Positions 12,501 through 27,800 are shown, counted from the first letter of the stretch. The stretch: DNA of 64,000 bases from Orthonyx spaldingii (GCA_013397795.1 VZTJ01000538.1:260807-324806), one strand, 5' to 3'. The notes: generated by a model not told the origin, from the sequence alone. Made by a program: numbers and translations.

Positions 12501-15500
12501 GATTAAAATATCAGACCATCTATATGTAGAACAGTCTCTCAACAAACACATCACACGGGAAAATTATTTGTTCTGATCTACATATTTATGGTATTCAGAA
12601 TAATAATTTAAATTATACATTTTATATGGTCTTTTCTATGAAGCTGTCCTTAGCTGTAGGATGCCAGATAAAGCAAAGATGCAGTGAAACGGGAAATACA
12701 CCTGCTTTATGTTATATGCATGTTTGCTGCTAAAGAACAGTAATGAGCTACAGAAATTGTAAGCTTCAGGCTATGTCCTTAGTCATACTGGTTTATAGCT
12801 CCTATTAAAACAAAAAAGCGGCACTGGGACAGGAGAGAACTATGCTGAGCACCTCAGATGGAGAGAAATGAAAAAATCTAGAAAAATTATTGTAATCCTA
12901 TTTACTAATAAAGAAACAGAAAATATTTTCCTGTTACAAGATGATGACAATCTACAGTTTTCAATTATTCACAGCATTACTTTAATGTTAATGAGAAGGA
13001 GATATTAAAGTTTTATTAGGTTAAAGGAGTTTATTCCTGCTGACAAATCTAACTACGAGCCTGACAATTCCTTATTTATATTCTGTTAAGTGTCTTCATG
13101 TTTTAAAGAGCACTTCTTTATCATTCACAGTGTTTTACATCCTGTGGATGGTTTTGTTGTAATGACCGATTATAGCCACTGTCCTGTAACATCCAATAAT
13201 GTAACAGATATACAGACCAAACTGATTTCACACATGTCAGCAACCCCATATCAGGACCACAAAAGGCACCCAAACACTCACACACAAAACCTACATGACA
13301 CACATTTTTGCAGGTTAGCTCTGAGAACCTATTTGTCCTCACTGAACTACTGGAGATGGGAATGATTATATTGGCATTGGTATAATTTTTTGGAGACACT
13401 GATGGAGTAAGAGACCTCACACAGCATTTATCTAGAACTGTCAAGTCAGAATGTTGGTTCTTGGCCTTGTTAGGCAAATACATGGCCAGCATATAGAACC
13501 TCTAGAAAGCTGACATGCAGTACCAACTCTATCAATCATTACACCACGTGTATATTACACAGCACTATAAAACAATTTACTACATCTCTTGTAAACAAAA
13601 TTAATAACTTAAAGGAGTGGTAAAGATAAATTTCATCCATCAGAAAAGCACGTCAGGTAGTATTTTATGTGATAGTGTATAGTAAGTATTGGCTTGAAGA
13701 AAGTTGTCTTTGACAAATATACTTGCATTCTTCAAAGTAGAACACTACAGAAAGAATAGGCTGGCCTTATTGAAGAATTCTCAAAATGATTTTAGTTTTT
13801 CAAAATTTCTTAAAGAAACGAAATCATAAACGTTTTTATGGAAGATTATGTATTAGTGATGGGAAAGCAGAGAGAAGAAGCTATGGTCCTTTCCACAATA
13901 AGCAGCATTCACAGGTTTTCCAGTATCTGTCTTGAGCTCTGCATTCTTCAGGAAGTTCAACAAAGGATATAAAGAAGCAAAGTGTAATGTCACATCAAAG
14001 TTTAATAATGATTTGAAATTATTCATAATAAAGAAAATTAAAGCTAAATGGAAAAGAGGGGCTGATGAAATAAGAAACACAACTGAGCATTGATAACATA
14101 GTTATGATAGTTTTACGCTAAGTTGTAAATTTGCTATTATCTCTTAGGAGAAAACAGAAATTGTAGTCTCTTTTCAGTAGAAGCCAAAACGATAAAAAAT
14201 TTCTGGAATTATTATAAAGGAATAGAGAATAAATTATTATGCTACTAACCATATAACTGTGGTGGCTGAGCACCTTGAGTACTGTAGATTGTTCATCCCC
14301 ATCTCAGAAACATGTGACTAAACTAAAATTAAGTTAAAAACCTTGTATAAAGGAAGGGAACAAAGGTGATCAAAGACATGAAAAGCTGCCGAGAACAGCT
14401 TCAAGAACCTTCAGCTTAGCAGGCTACAGAAATCATGAATTGTATAAAAAAGCTAATGAGGAAACTATTTATTGTTTCTCATAATGCAAGTTATAGGAGA
14501 GCACCCTTAAAGCAACATAAAAAACAGAACAACCAGCCAATGACAAAATACTTTCTCAGACATCAAATGCACGGTGAAATCCATTCTATTTTGTAGATTC
14601 AAAGTGTTTCTGGAAATCTCAGCAGAAGGACCATTGAACAGACATTAATCAATAAACATTACAGTTAAAGGACTTCTCAGTCAAGAAGATAAATACTCTT
14701 GTTTTTGCCACTGATCTGAAGACAAGGATTGTACCTGTTCTTAGAAAGTTTAACTTGAAGGAAAGATTCCTAGAAGGCTCTTAAATGGTTACTAAATATT
14801 GGATAATATTAAAAATTCATTAAAATGCCTTATGTTTTGTAGAAACTTCTATTTTTTTCAGATATTCTAAAAAACAAAACAAAAGCCTTCAGATTACAGA
14901 AGGTTACTCTAGGGCCCCTCAGATGCTGCATTCCCATATAAGAAAGTTAACTTTACATTCTACTTTTAAGTGTTTCTACAAGCTGCTTTTCCTTCAATGA
15001 AAAAAAGAATAGCTTCTCATAAAAGAATTTTCCTACTTTCCATATAGGCAGCTTAATGTTTAGTGGGTAAAAGATGATCCATATAAAACAGTGAAGTCTG
15101 TAGAAGTGAAGGCAGAGAAACTTCAACATTAAATTGGAAAGAGAAAAGTTAATTCTTCACAAAAATAAAACCCAAAACTCACCACCACCACCACATATAC
15201 ACACAAAAAAATCCCCAAGCAAAAAACTCCTAACAAAACATAAGATAAATGAATGTATCCCTTCATGTTAGCAATTCTTCTCTTTTAGAGGGAAAAAGGA
15301 CCTCAACATATTTATCACTACACTTAGTAAATAAGAAGTCAACTGTAAATCATCAATATCATCTTGCATAGCACTTTTTTAGCTAGGATCATAAGTGAGT
15401 AACTGCTGATCTGCTGCCATTTAGGTTTGCTAAAACTGCAGGAAAAAAATTGTAATTGGGCCACCATAAAGAAATTATGAAATCCAAAAAAAGACTCTCC

Positions 15501-15810
15501 AAACCAAACACTGCTTTGACAAGGAATTAAGCCAAGTTACCAAGTAATCAACACTGTTTGACAACATTTTGAAATAGTAATAGTGGTAGATTTTAACCAC
15601 ATAAGGATGTCACTAAAAAGTTGACTCTGAAGAATAAAATTTGTATTTTGACCTACAGCCTTGCTTACTTCCATTAGTAAAAAACTATAAAACCCCAAAA
15701 AACTACAGTCTCTACAGCAGAACTTAATACTGATGTGGAGACATCTGCTCCACTGCACCTCTGCCACCAAAACACAACAGCAACAAAGCATTTAGAGCTG
15801 TTTTATTTGA

Positions 15811-15899
15811 AGAAAAACAAACAAACAAACAACAACAAAACCAAAACAACCAAACAAAACCCAAACACAAAAAAGAAAACACAAAAAAACCCATAAACA
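15811..15899. repeat. A/C-rich low-complexity tract, (CAAA)n core
   Basis: The tract starts with several CAAA units and CAA units, then degrades into A-runs broken by C or CC. It is followed at 15909-15936 by a purine tract with G-runs (GGG, GGGG, GGG, GGGG). The first loop there is 11 bases, so it is only a weak quadruplex candidate. Confidence 0.85.
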
Positions 15900-16816
15900 C
15901 TCCAAAATGGGAGTAGAGGAGAGGGGAGGGAAGGGGTAAGAAAATTGTTAGTTTTCTGTAAAGACTTTCAAATACATCCAGGAAAGTGATCCATTCTAAA
16001 TCATACCTATTTTGTCAGCTAAAAGAACATAGAGGAAAAATATCCTTAGATATTTTGGCAAAGTATCATTTTGCAATACTAGCCCACAAGTGTACAGTAG
16101 GTAAATGGTTTAGTTTACGATATATGACAAAGTTATAGGATTTACAAAGGTCTGTAAAAAAGAACATACCATAAGATAACATGAACAAGCCTTGAAATCT
16201 TCATTCAGCAATCACAATCTAATGAATTTTTGAAAAGACAGTGATAACAATTTGCTTTATCTATGCTCCCTTCATTATCTATTTTAAAGGCATTACGACA
16301 CTTTAGTTCTCAAAAAGCTTTCCCTGCATTACAAATAACAGTAATATAAAATACATACATGTACATATGTGACTTCTGCCTATGCCAGTGATATTAAATC
16401 AGTATTCTTGTCTTTGAAGAAAAGACATCTGTAAGAAGCAGATAAAATTTTCAAATATCAACATCCACAGAAGTAGTAAAAAAACCAGATAAAATAAATC
16501 TTCTGAGCACTCCTAACTTCTAAGATCTAAGGACTAACTTACATTACAGGGCTCGGTTGCTATCTCCTTTTATCACCTCACACACCGACCAATTTAGAAA
16601 ACAGTGTAAGCAAACTCTAATTTTTATTTAAGAACAAAATTGCTGCTAAATTTCTATTTGAAAATACGGACATATTTTGATAGCCTGCTGAACCTAAGAT
16701 AGTATTGAGTGCCACTGAAGTGGCAGATGTCATCCAAAGAGCAAACATTCACAACAATGTAGGCTCTTGGGGAAAGGTCGTCTCTTTGCACAGTGGTTCT
16801 GGCACTGGCAGCAACT

Positions 16817-16896
16817 CACAACAACAACAACAACAACAAAAAAAACCCAAAAAAACCCAAAAAAAACCCCAAAAAAACCCAACCAAACAAACAAAG
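16817..16896. repeat. (CAA)n followed by A-run/CCC low-complexity tract
   Basis: About seven CAA units pass into four A-runs of 6-8 bases separated by CCC or CCCC, then (CAAA)n. An open frame through it would encode Gln and Lys/Pro runs, but this comes from the repeat and is not evidence for a gene. Confidence 0.9.
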
Positions 16897-19800
16897 CCTT
16901 CAAAGGAAAAAGCAGTTTACAGAGAAGTCAAACCAGTTTCTAGTCCACAAGTGAGGGAGAGAAGAATCTGGCTGCTCCAGACATACATTTTGAAATTAGT
17001 TCTGCTCACAAATTGGATAAGTGCTCCCTAGATGCAAAGGAACACACATGCACATATGCACACGCAGGCTTTAATCACTGCTGATACTCCACTGAGGCAA
17101 GTACATTTAGAAATTGAGCATATTTCTTAAAAAGTATATTCCAAAACTAATATTCTCATGCATTCTTCCATACAAATGAAAGACTCAGGCATTCTGAGTT
17201 GATATTATCAGCAAATTTAAATGAATGAACATGTTTTAAATCTCTTTTATTCAAAGAAAAAAGCAGTCTATGTTAGCAAACTTATTAAGTAGTCTAGCCA
17301 TTGCTAAATATACAACACATTTTCTGATCTCAGTCATAATTTGTCAATATTTCAGTACTGAATCCACTGGCATATAAGCTACTTATTTTAGTTTCAAATT
17401 GAAGAATTCTGTAATGTCAGAACAAATAAAAGGACTTAATTGCAAAAGTTTTATTTCAGAAGACAAGTACCAGAAGCTGATTCAAAGCAACATTTGCTTT
17501 TTTGTTTGTCTCCTGTTGGTTCAAAAGAAATAAAATATCGTTCCAACTTACTGTCACTTTCACAGGAAATTATATTTTATTCTTAACCTTACTTTCCTTG
17601 TAATGCCTTCACAAACAAGATGAGGAAAAGGAACTCTTATTAGTTCTTTCCCATGGAGAAACTTCTCTCCCCATCTTAAAAAAGAACACCACAAAATAAA
17701 ATCTGACAACTCCCTCCCTCAACCACACACAAAAAGAAAAAGCAATGATACTTTAAAATTAGTAAAAATGATGAGGCTCAAATTTGGCTATATAGTTTCA
17801 CAGAGGCTTTGGATATGCTGGTTTTCAACTGTTCACTAGGTTTCTGTATTTGTATTGGCCATAACTAGATCAAAACCTCTATGAACACTAAGAATGGCTG
17901 GAGCATAGTTTTGATCTAGTATAAAAGGAACTGTACTATAATCCTATTGAGCTGTGTTGTAGTAACAGCCACCACCAATAAAAATAAATCATGTTTCATT
18001 TGAACTTTTCTCTGCCCTATGAAAGAACTGACTTATCTTGACATTGAAATACAAAGCATCTGGGAGATAATAGGGAGCTGGGTAGTGAAAGCTCTACTTC
18101 CTCCAGGAGGAACCATGTGGGTGATAATCTGCTGTCAGCTGGGAGAGTCCAGATACCCACCAACAGAGTGGAGCAGGGAAAAAAGGAGTAGTATTTTTGT
18201 CATTTCTGTACACCTTTTTATGCCAAAAGTGGTAAGAAAGCCGCTACAACCCAAATGGAACTACTTAAAAAGCTAAGCCTTCATCATGAAAGCAGGCATC
18301 TGGTCCATTAGAATGAACCAGAGTTTAGATACCCAGCAGGCACAGCAGCAAAGGTCAAGAACAAAAATCAACAGGAATTAGATGAGGAAAGCTCATCTGC
18401 AGCCACAAACTGTCACTAATAATGAAAATTATCCTTATTTGTCATTTGGAAACCGCATACCACAGGATTCTGGGGCGTGGATGGGTGTGAGGAATAAGGG
18501 AAACTGATTTCATTTGCCCTCATAAACAATATTGAAATATTTACAAGGAAGTATTTTTGTTACTCAGTAGCCAGGCACACAAGCTCCTCTGCAGTTTTAG
18601 GCACTTGGAGATTATGCTTTCTCAGTTGTTGGTAAGAGTATGCCTGCAATGTAACATTTGTTATGTTAATGATAACTGAATTTCTCAACATGAAAAAGGC
18701 AGCACTCTTGAGACGATTTACTAATGTGAGAATAAACTGTCAGGTTGAAGCCAACAAAATTTTTAAAGAGTATTCACACTTGTGCTGCTACACAGTGTGT
18801 AGCAGTCACTAATGCTTAGGTAATCAATACAGAATTATGAGACTGGTATTTTTCTTTTATGGATATCTTTGTAATCAGTTCCCTGGCATTCTACCCAGTG
18901 CCCTGCAAAATGCTTTAGAGGAAAGACTTTTTACTGAGTGATTAAATGAAAACAAACCTACCTGTTTATATTAATCCAACACTGGAAATTTTTTTCATGT
19001 GGAAAACTGCCAGATAAAACAGAGGAAAACTTTTAAAACAAAATGTCACATCTTTGGAATCCACAATAGGTAATAGAGGGATTAGCGACCAGCTCACTGC
19101 TTTTGAAAAACCTGTGTATTTAATTTGGCAAATTTATGAAAAAAGAATCAGCATAACTTAAATCCAGGTTAAAATCTGCACATATTGTGATTTATACAAT
19201 GTCTACAAGGTTCTTCACTTTAATGTTTTAGAGTGTGCAGATGGCACTGTATTTTGGAGTTTACTTGTTCCTAAATCACTTTCTAAAGCATACATAAGAC
19301 TTTTATGAATACACACATTTGCACTTTAACTCCAAGCTGGAATTTGTTAACACAGCTCAGCATCACATAGGAGTCTTGCTCCTGTCTCTGTCTTGTCTGC
19401 CAGATGAGATTATAGCCAAGATGAAAGTAGATTTTGGGACTTAGAGTTGCATCACTTTGCGTAAACTGTTTTGTAATAAAGAACTAATGCTAGTGGTAAA
19501 AAGACACTGCCATCTGTGATTTGGAAACCAGAATATTACAAGGTCTAGGGAAATGAAAAAGAATAGTAATTCAGATGCTCAAAGATTATTGTCTTTGTCA
19601 AATGCACAGCATTTCACCAGGAATAACATTCTATTTGAAGCTTGAATTTCTTTTTCCAATAAATTAGTTCTACAACTATAAATCAAGGAATCTCCTGAGG
19701 AGAGAAAGACATGTCATAGCCTAGGATGCATACACGTGGAACAACATAGCTTTTCTACGTAAGGATTAAAAACATAATAAATCAGAGTAAATTAAATTAT

Positions 19801-21409
19801 TTTTACATATTTCTACACCAGGTACTACTCCTCTTACTCTATTAATGAACTGCACGAAATCAGGTAATCACTATGGGGAGAGCAGAGACAGCAAGAACCA
19901 TTCATAAAACACAAAGCACAACATCATGATTAAAAGAATACAGACTACACATGTACGGAACTCAGCCAAAGTTACACAAAAAAATTTGTTTCAAAAAACT
20001 TCACATAGTTATAAATGCAACCTTAACCATTTACACACATTATGTGGGAAAATTACTGAACTTTTAAATTAACATTAAAAATTTTTGTGACTACAGTGTA
20101 CACTTCTGATTATATTAAGAATATTTTGTGTAAATATTTCAAGATACGTTACAGTTTCAGAACATAATGACTTCTAATATCTATGAGATTTTTTTATGTT
20201 CAAGTGAACGCTTCAAAATCTGTTCACAGATATAACACAGTTACTGATTCACTGCTGTAGGTAAGTAAATTGCTCAAAAGTTATTCCTTAAAAAATATAA
20301 ACAAAATACTGTTTTGTTATATGCAGTGATTATGTATAAATCTTGTCAGTATAGATGTTTATGGTACAGTATTTTTTCCACACAAGCCTTTTTATCTCAG
20401 TATTTTGATGTTTTCTTAGCCAACGATTTGTACATAAAGGCAAAAAAAATCCAGCTGCTGGAAGAGAAACATATTGGGGAACACATATTTGCATATGCAG
20501 CTACAAAAGAACAAGAAGGTACTTAGCCTAAGGTGTTCTACACAACTTCTGTTCTGATACAGTCCATTTTGATAAAAGTTTATCCATCTGTTTTATTACT
20601 ACTAAACATGGCATGTTCATTTATGTAAAACAGTGTGATGGAGCTGCCTGAGACCAAAAAATAACCATGACAAAATCTCTTAATACCTGTGAGCTACATC
20701 CTCAGTTATTTTGCTTCAATGATACAAAATCTTTCCACAGAGGTAGGCTGATCTTACAGCTGTTCTTTGTTCAAATTCTCACTCGTTACAAAGAAAGTTT
20801 ACTGCATGGAGAATTCACATAGAATATGACAGAAATTTCTGACCTAGTTAGGTAGAAGTTTTGAGATACAACAAAAGAACAGACAGGAAGAGATTATATT
20901 TTAACTTGTCAGAATGGTTTAATTCAAATTTTGGTTATTCAAAGTAAAATAAAATACTTGGGAGCATAAAGGTAAAAGGAGATACTTAATTCTTCCCTAT
21001 AAAATAATGTGTGTAATCATTACACCAATATTATTGGATTTTTCCAGTATGTACGTAGCATTTATTTGTATCACATTTGCAATTTTATAAACACAAAACC
21101 ACACGAAGAGTCATATGCAAAACAAGATAAAAGTTGCAAAGTACATATATTGTCTACTGTATATTGTCAGGTATTCTACTTTTTTCTTTTAATTCATTGC
21201 TTTGGTGGGAAAATAATTTGCTCAGAAAACCTTTTTTTTGTGTTTCAGAATAAAAAGACTGTGAAATAAATGCTGACCTATCTACCCAGGCAGAATGGAG
21301 CACTGAAAAGAAAAAAACCTCTTATTTTCTTAGAAAAGACAAACCAATTTCAGTCAAAGATTAGCTCTAGCTTTGATTCTACAAGTAACAGAGACTGAAG
21401 TGGTAGGCA

Positions 21410-21456
21410 GATGGAAAAGGAAAAGAAAGAAAAAAGTAAGCAAGAAAAAGAAAAAA
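21410..21456. repeat. purine-rich (GAAA-type) low-complexity tract
   Basis: An almost pure A/G stretch of GAAAA and GAAAGA units. The Lys/Glu-rich open frame crossing it is a product of this composition. Confidence 0.75.
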
Positions 21457-24400
21457 TCTACAGCTCTATTTTATTCTGCAGGATTTCTACATTTGGGAAG
21501 GAAGAAACAACACTAACAACCACTAACAAAAACAATACCTTTCATTATAACATTGAAGCTAACCAGAATTATAGGCTTGGCTTTGCAAAAATATCAGTGC
21601 AGTGAACAGAGAAAGTACTGCAGTTAGAGATCCAAGAAGTAGCGGGGAATTAATGTGTGTATACATAAAATCCGTAAGTGCGTATGTTTCATAAAATACC
21701 TTATTTCTCAGTGAACAAGCTAAGAAAATGCAGCAGTCCAAATTCTCCAGAGAATAAATAACAGAAAAGTTTCATGATTCCTTCCTGAACTGTTTGTGAA
21801 CATACATGTTCTTTCAAGGAGAATAAATATCATGACTTAGCTAACCACCAGGTGTCATGATAAAAGTGAGGCTAATACCGAAAACACCAAATAATTTTAT
21901 CATCATCTAATATCTCCAGTTGTGCCACACATTTATTTAACATTCTCTTTTTCCTTTTGAAATTACATAGTTATCATCAATATTGTCGACATCTGTCATG
22001 GAAGTACTTGGAAGATAAAGGAAGAGTATTTTGCACCCTTATCACTGGTATAAATCACAGCCTCTCATCCCTAAAACTTCTGTGTGACAACTTATAATAG
22101 GCTTTTCTGGTCTCCTTGGGGAGACAACAGTCCTCAAATGTGCAATAGTCACACTACTGTACAGTATATAGTCTATATCACTCATCTTTCTCTGCATATA
22201 CTATTGTGTTTACAGTTATGGTAGGATGAGAATTATAGAGCTACAAAACTATGTAACTCACTAAGTATTGCCGTAATAAACGTGATTTGTTTCATTATTT
22301 TAAAATACCTAGGCTTTATTACACATTTAAGAAACATCAAATCATATTTCACTTATTACCCTTATATATCTACTATTACTAAAATATTCCTTAAATCTCC
22401 TTCTTTTTTTTTTTTAATATTAATTTCATTTTCTTTAGCTTTTCAAGAGGTTTAACCCACAAACAGTGCCAAAAAATTCTCCATGACCATTCTGCCTCCA
22501 AAGCATTTCCCTTTCTTCAAAAAGCCGTATAACAGGAGATCTTCATACAAACACAATATTCCATTTACCAGCTGTTTCCCATGCAGGACAGATTTTGCCT
22601 TTGAAAGGTTTTAACAAACCTGCTGGTTTTGGGCTGCCTTGTTCAGCTGCTCGCCATTGATCATGAACCTTCCCAGGGTGCTCTCTACCTGCTACTAGTT
22701 ATTGTGGGGTTGCCACACCAAGGGAAAAGCAAACCCTCTTGGAAAAGCTCCAATTATATGACTCTGAGCCGGAGCTTCTTTATGAAAGCTGTCACCAGCT
22801 GAGAGCACAGACCATGCATCTTTTTGTGGAACAAACTCACTAAAGCAACAAGAACAAACGACATGTATTTAAATTTCATATTTGTTCCTGGGTTGTTTTA
22901 GTTTTTTACCTCTAAGCATAGCCAGTGACTTTGATGACAAAGACCAGATCCTATATACAAGTCATAGAAGAAAAAGATTTGTTCTTATTTATTTGTGCAG
23001 ATTTCCTCTGCATTATGATAGGTCTAGTATGAATATGAGAGAGTGACTGGAAGATACAAATGAAAACATCAAATATCTAGATTATAATTGTTCAGAAAAA
23101 CACTTATTCATGTCTCACAAAGACTAGAAAAACCTACCTTCAGAGTCACCAACAGTCTCTATTTTATAACAATAGCAGCTGCTGATTCACAGTGATTGTC
23201 CTTCTGCAGCAGATTTATTTGGAAACCAGTATTCAACAGCAAAACAAAAGCATACGACCAATTTTTCAACTCTATTCACTGAGGATGTATTAATAATCCT
23301 TTATTGTTAGGATCACTGAGGCAAAGACAATACATTATAATAGTCGAAAAGATAATGCGAGACTAATAAAGTGAACTTCTTATCATTCCTTTTCCATTTA
23401 TAGTCAATCATCCAACTGTATTGACAAAGCTTAAATCTTACACCTTGCTATATCATTAGTAGTGAAGTATAAGAACAGAATTTGGTTAAGTTAGGTCCAA
23501 AGTGAGATTAAGCAATTTCTAATTAATATAGCATTTTAGTCCCATGTTTTAAAATATTTCATCTTTATTCATATTATTGATTTTTGCTTTCATGCTATCA
23601 ACTCATTGCATTTCTCTTTGGTTATTAACCGTGATTTAGTTTTTGTACTCTTGACCTTTGCTGATCTTCCAGCAAAGATTACACAGACACTGGGCATAAA
23701 CTTCCCTTTTATTTCTATGTGAGTATCAAAGATGTTTACTGGGGATTTTCAGGAAAAGCTCCCCATGCACCTTTGGAAGGCAAGGCAAGTTTGTTTTGCT
23801 GCCACTCTTCTATCAACATACACATAATCTCCTTGTAGCATCCACTACACATATACCTGGAATTACATATTATTGCTTGCAAAAAATACAGTAACTCATT
23901 TTTGTAATTTCTGTATTTCCCCACGTTAGAAAGAAATATTCTGTAACATGAAGCAGGACATAAAATTATTTTCTAATGTTATTACTACTGTTTTAGAGCA
24001 CCGTAGTTTTAAAAATAACTGTATGAAAGACTTTCATTCACTGCAATCTCCGGAACAGATTCTGGCATACTTTGTCACAGTTGATACATGATAAGCGAAA
24101 GACTTTTTTTAATGTCAGCAGTTTAATGCAGATTAAGACAGTATTTACTGCAAGTGTATGAGATAAAAAAAAAGGTATTTTTTTGTTTCACCTGTATTCA
24201 GTCAAGAAACATCTGCTCCTATCCACTATAACTTAAACAGAAATTAAATACTAGCATGGGAGAGATTTCTGCTTGGCTCTCCTGTAAGAATACAAGAGGA
24301 GTGACAGGAGAATACTCCATTTCTCCATTGTTCCTTTTTCATCTGTCAGGTGATGTAAGACATCACCATCACTTCTCTTTCAAAGGTTATTCCATAGGGG

Positions 24401-24542
24401 CATTTTCACTGACTGAGCCTGCAGAAAAGGACACAGATAAACTACTGAAACAAAGGGATGAGCACTAAGACCTTATAGCTAGAAAAAGATACCACATGGA
24501 GTTTTCATCTATAAGAGTATGGAGAGGGAAAAAAGAAATTAC

Positions 24543-24870
24543 CACAGAATCACAAAATTGACAGGGTTGGGAGAAATCTCTGGAGATCATCCAGTCTAAC
24601 TCCCATGCCAAGGCAGGGTCACCTGGAGCAGGTGACACAGGAACATGTCCAGGTGGGGTTTGAATGTCTCCAGACAGGGGGACTCCACAACCTCCCTGGG
24701 CAGCCTGGTCCGGTGTCCTTCCACCCTCAATGTAAAGAAGTTCTTCCTCATGTTGAGGTGAAACTTCTTGTGGTTTAGTTTATGGCCACTGCTCCTCATC
24801 CTGTCACCGCGCTCCACTGAAGAAAGTCTGGCACCATCCTCTTGGTATTTATACACATGTCTACTATCAT
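24543..24870 (-). mobile_element. CR1 LINE, 5'-truncated 3' fragment
   Basis: This is a CR1 non-LTR retrotransposon fragment in reverse orientation. The 3' end is at the low-coordinate side, starting ACAGAATCACAAAATTG, which corresponds to the degenerate CR1 terminal repeat. The - strand frame over 24596-24880 retains the C-terminal end of the ORF2 reverse transcriptase polyprotein, with the motifs MRKNFFTLRV and RLPREVVESP. The catalytic reverse transcriptase and endonuclease regions are absent, as expected for CR1 copies truncated at the 5' end. Homology fades above about 24870. The 3' end differs from the copies at 42 and 52 kb, suggesting another subfamily. It is not capable of movement. 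Confidence 0.93.
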
Positions 24871-27800
24871 ATGATAACATGTCTTAATCATGTCTTCTTC
24901 CTGGTTGGTTCAGGCTCTAAACTTGATTGGTGCAAAATTCTGATCCCAAGAAATGGTTTTCAGACACAAAGATCTAAGAAAGATGATACTTTTTGCAACT
25001 GAACTATCTACATCATGCAAGGTGAAGTGAGACCAAAGTAAACCTGGAACCTTTCTGGCTTTTACAGAGCATCTTCTGAAAGGTAACAAAAACCACTACC
25101 AGTGTACTATCTCAGAGAGGAGAGAAAAAAAATAATGGGAGGCATCTAGACCAAAGTTAAATACTAAACCATTTTAATGATAAATAACCCAGTACAAAAA
25201 ATGAGCAAAAACTCTTGTCCATTTCAGTTAAATTTTAACTGACAGATAGGTAAAAGAGACAAAAAAAAGTGTATCTATTCTGTGATTATAATTTTTTTAA
25301 CCATAGAAGTTCTCATGGGTAAAATAATAATAACAAAACCAGATCATATTGCAATGAAACACTGAATTTAAACGAAGCCTGCAACTTACGTGGTATTCTG
25401 CCTTCAGTCTATTTTTCATTTGTCCAATGAGAGATCACAGAATTGTTTTTAACAAAATATCTTGAAAGGTGTGATTTTTTTTTCCCTTACATGGTTTATG
25501 CCTGGTGCAAAAGCCAAAGACTGTAAACTCTTTTCAAAAGATCACTGTAAGTTAAAATATAAAACAGAATAACAATTCATCTGCTATTTTCAAGAGCGAA
25601 TTCACAGGCATCACTATGCAAAACGAATATGACTTCTTATACAGGTTATCACAAAATTCTCCACAAAAAAACACAATATATAAAGGGATAATAAAAGTGG
25701 TGTGTAGATAGGTTAGATATCCCAAGTTTCCCTATTAAATGCACTGTTGGTTTGGGGCACAGCTTCTGTATTCGCACTGTGTTATTTGTTTACCAAAAGA
25801 AAGTCACATGAGACTGGATGAAAGCAGAATTTTCCCTACTTACCACCAGTTCAGCATTGAACTATTTAAAGAAAACCCAAAACTTCATGATAAAAACCTC
25901 TCTTTTAAGAACTGAAAATACTAATGCATTTTTAAAGGGTGAAATTCACTTGTATGTGGAACATCAGTTAAAGGACACAAACACCAATTGGTGCATGCAA
26001 TGAATCTCATTTTATCTTGAGGACAAAAGCTCAGGTTCAGATAGTCTGAATTCAATTTATGTTCCCAAGACCTTTGGTGCTGGAGACTTCCAGGCAGTCA
26101 ATACAGAAAAAAGATGAAGTGCGGATCTCGGAAGAATTTAGGTCATCTGGATTTACATGAAACATCCCACCTCTGCAAGCTGTTGTGAGCCACCTTGATG
26201 ACTTTGAGAGCTCTGACTGAACGGAACGAGCTCAAGGACAAGGCTGTTTCAGCAATGTGTAAACAAGTGATCTACCACTGAAATGAAATTTTCCCTAATC
26301 AACTACTTTGCATTAATCTCTGGAGAAAGAACACTTGACTACGTGGTAAAACTGCTTTTAATAAACTGCCTGCCTCTCTTTACAACCAATACCTCTTAAA
26401 GATTACTCAAATATATAGCCCTATTTTATCTACAATTGTCCAACAATCTGGCACACAATTTGCCTGTAGTTTTGACAGGAATTTGGGGAGTTTTAAGTCT
26501 CCAATTTTGATATCATTTATATACCACAATGTTTTATAAAACATCTTTAATTTTTTTGTTTTTAGTTGTACAATACAATGTCAGTCTTTTCAAATCTTAA
26601 AAAAAGGCACATATCTCATTTTTACCTAGGGCCTAAAGCAGTTACTAACCTACAAACAAAGATTTCTAACTCTAAATCAAAATGTAACATTGAGGAAAGA
26701 AATTCCCTATTTAAGAAAAGAAACACTCTTGATATGTGTACTTATATATTTATGTTTAAACAGAATTACTGCCCAGCACGTAATTGGTCAGGACACTAGT
26801 ATGGTCTTGATGAATGTAATTCCTCAGATACTGGGCAAGGAAGGAGAGCAAAAGAAAACAATTTTTTGCATAGCAATTTAATACATTACACCCATTTAAT
26901 TAACAACAGACATTTAATTAAAACACAGACACTACACAAAGGCAACTCTCAGATGAATATTCACAAAGATGGGCAGGAGTGCTTGGTCAAAAGAGGCTAG
27001 ATCAGACAGACAGGATCTCGGGTTCTTCTTGGCAACTGTGGGGCTTCAAAAGACAGTTGACCTCAGCTCAGTTGTGCTTCAAAAGGAAAAGCTTTGAGGC
27101 ACATCTCCTTTGAAGCTACAAATCACCTTAAGAGAATTGGGTCAGCATCATGTTCTTCAGAATCCCCCCAAGCACTTGGAAAGCTAGAGGGGAAGTGTTT
27201 AATACCATCTCTGGCTGCTTCCAGCAAGATGAAAGAAAATATCGAAAATTCTAATTTTTTGACCCATTCTTCTAGAGGTGCTACAGTGCAACTTCATCAA
27301 GTTTAGGAGCTCTGTTCACCAAGTCATTATCCAAGTCAAGAAGAGATCCTGACATTTTAATTCTATGTTCCCTCAGATTTTCTATTTGTGAATTAGAAAG
27401 GAATGTTTGAAAATTATAAAGAATTACTTCTGGTATCAGAAAAGCCCGCAATTTCAACGCTTTTCAGAAACAGAATGATACAACTGTTCTGCTCCAGGGA
27501 ATACCATCTGAGGATACACAGCACAACCACAGATACACCAAGCCAAGCACAAACTATTCCCCTGCTCAATGCCCCTCAGAGATGACATTTAAGATTAAAA
27601 GACTGTATAATTCTAAAAAACCTTCCAGTGACTGTCAACTCTGACTGGAACCTCGTTTTCTTCAAGGATACACATTTTTCTACAGTACAGTGATGCTGCT
27701 GATTAGAGGTATCAGATAACTAATGAAATCATATCAGATGCACAACTTAAACAGAACTAACTACGGATCCTAACTTTATAAAACATTAATTATTTATCAG

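Larger units (their letters stand above)
5225..24542. other. long AT-rich non-coding stretch with simple repeats only
   Basis: Apart from the low-complexity tracts listed separately, I recognise nothing in this stretch. Overlapping open frames near 13.1-13.5 kb (91 codons +, 123 codons -) and 7.2-7.5 kb (85 codons -) lack family motifs and are of chance length. A slightly GC-richer non-repetitive patch at about 22620-22830 might be conserved non-coding DNA, but that is a guess from composition alone. Confidence 0.55.

Noticed and set aside
13090..13492. Overlapping open frames of 91 (+) and 123 (-) codons
   Set aside because: They overlap on opposite strands, have no recognised motif, and an acceptor-like CATTCACAG lacks a matching donor.
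16705..17031. Gln- and Lys/Pro-rich 108-codon open frame
   Set aside because: The amino-acid runs come from the (CAA)n and A-run/CCC low-complexity tract.
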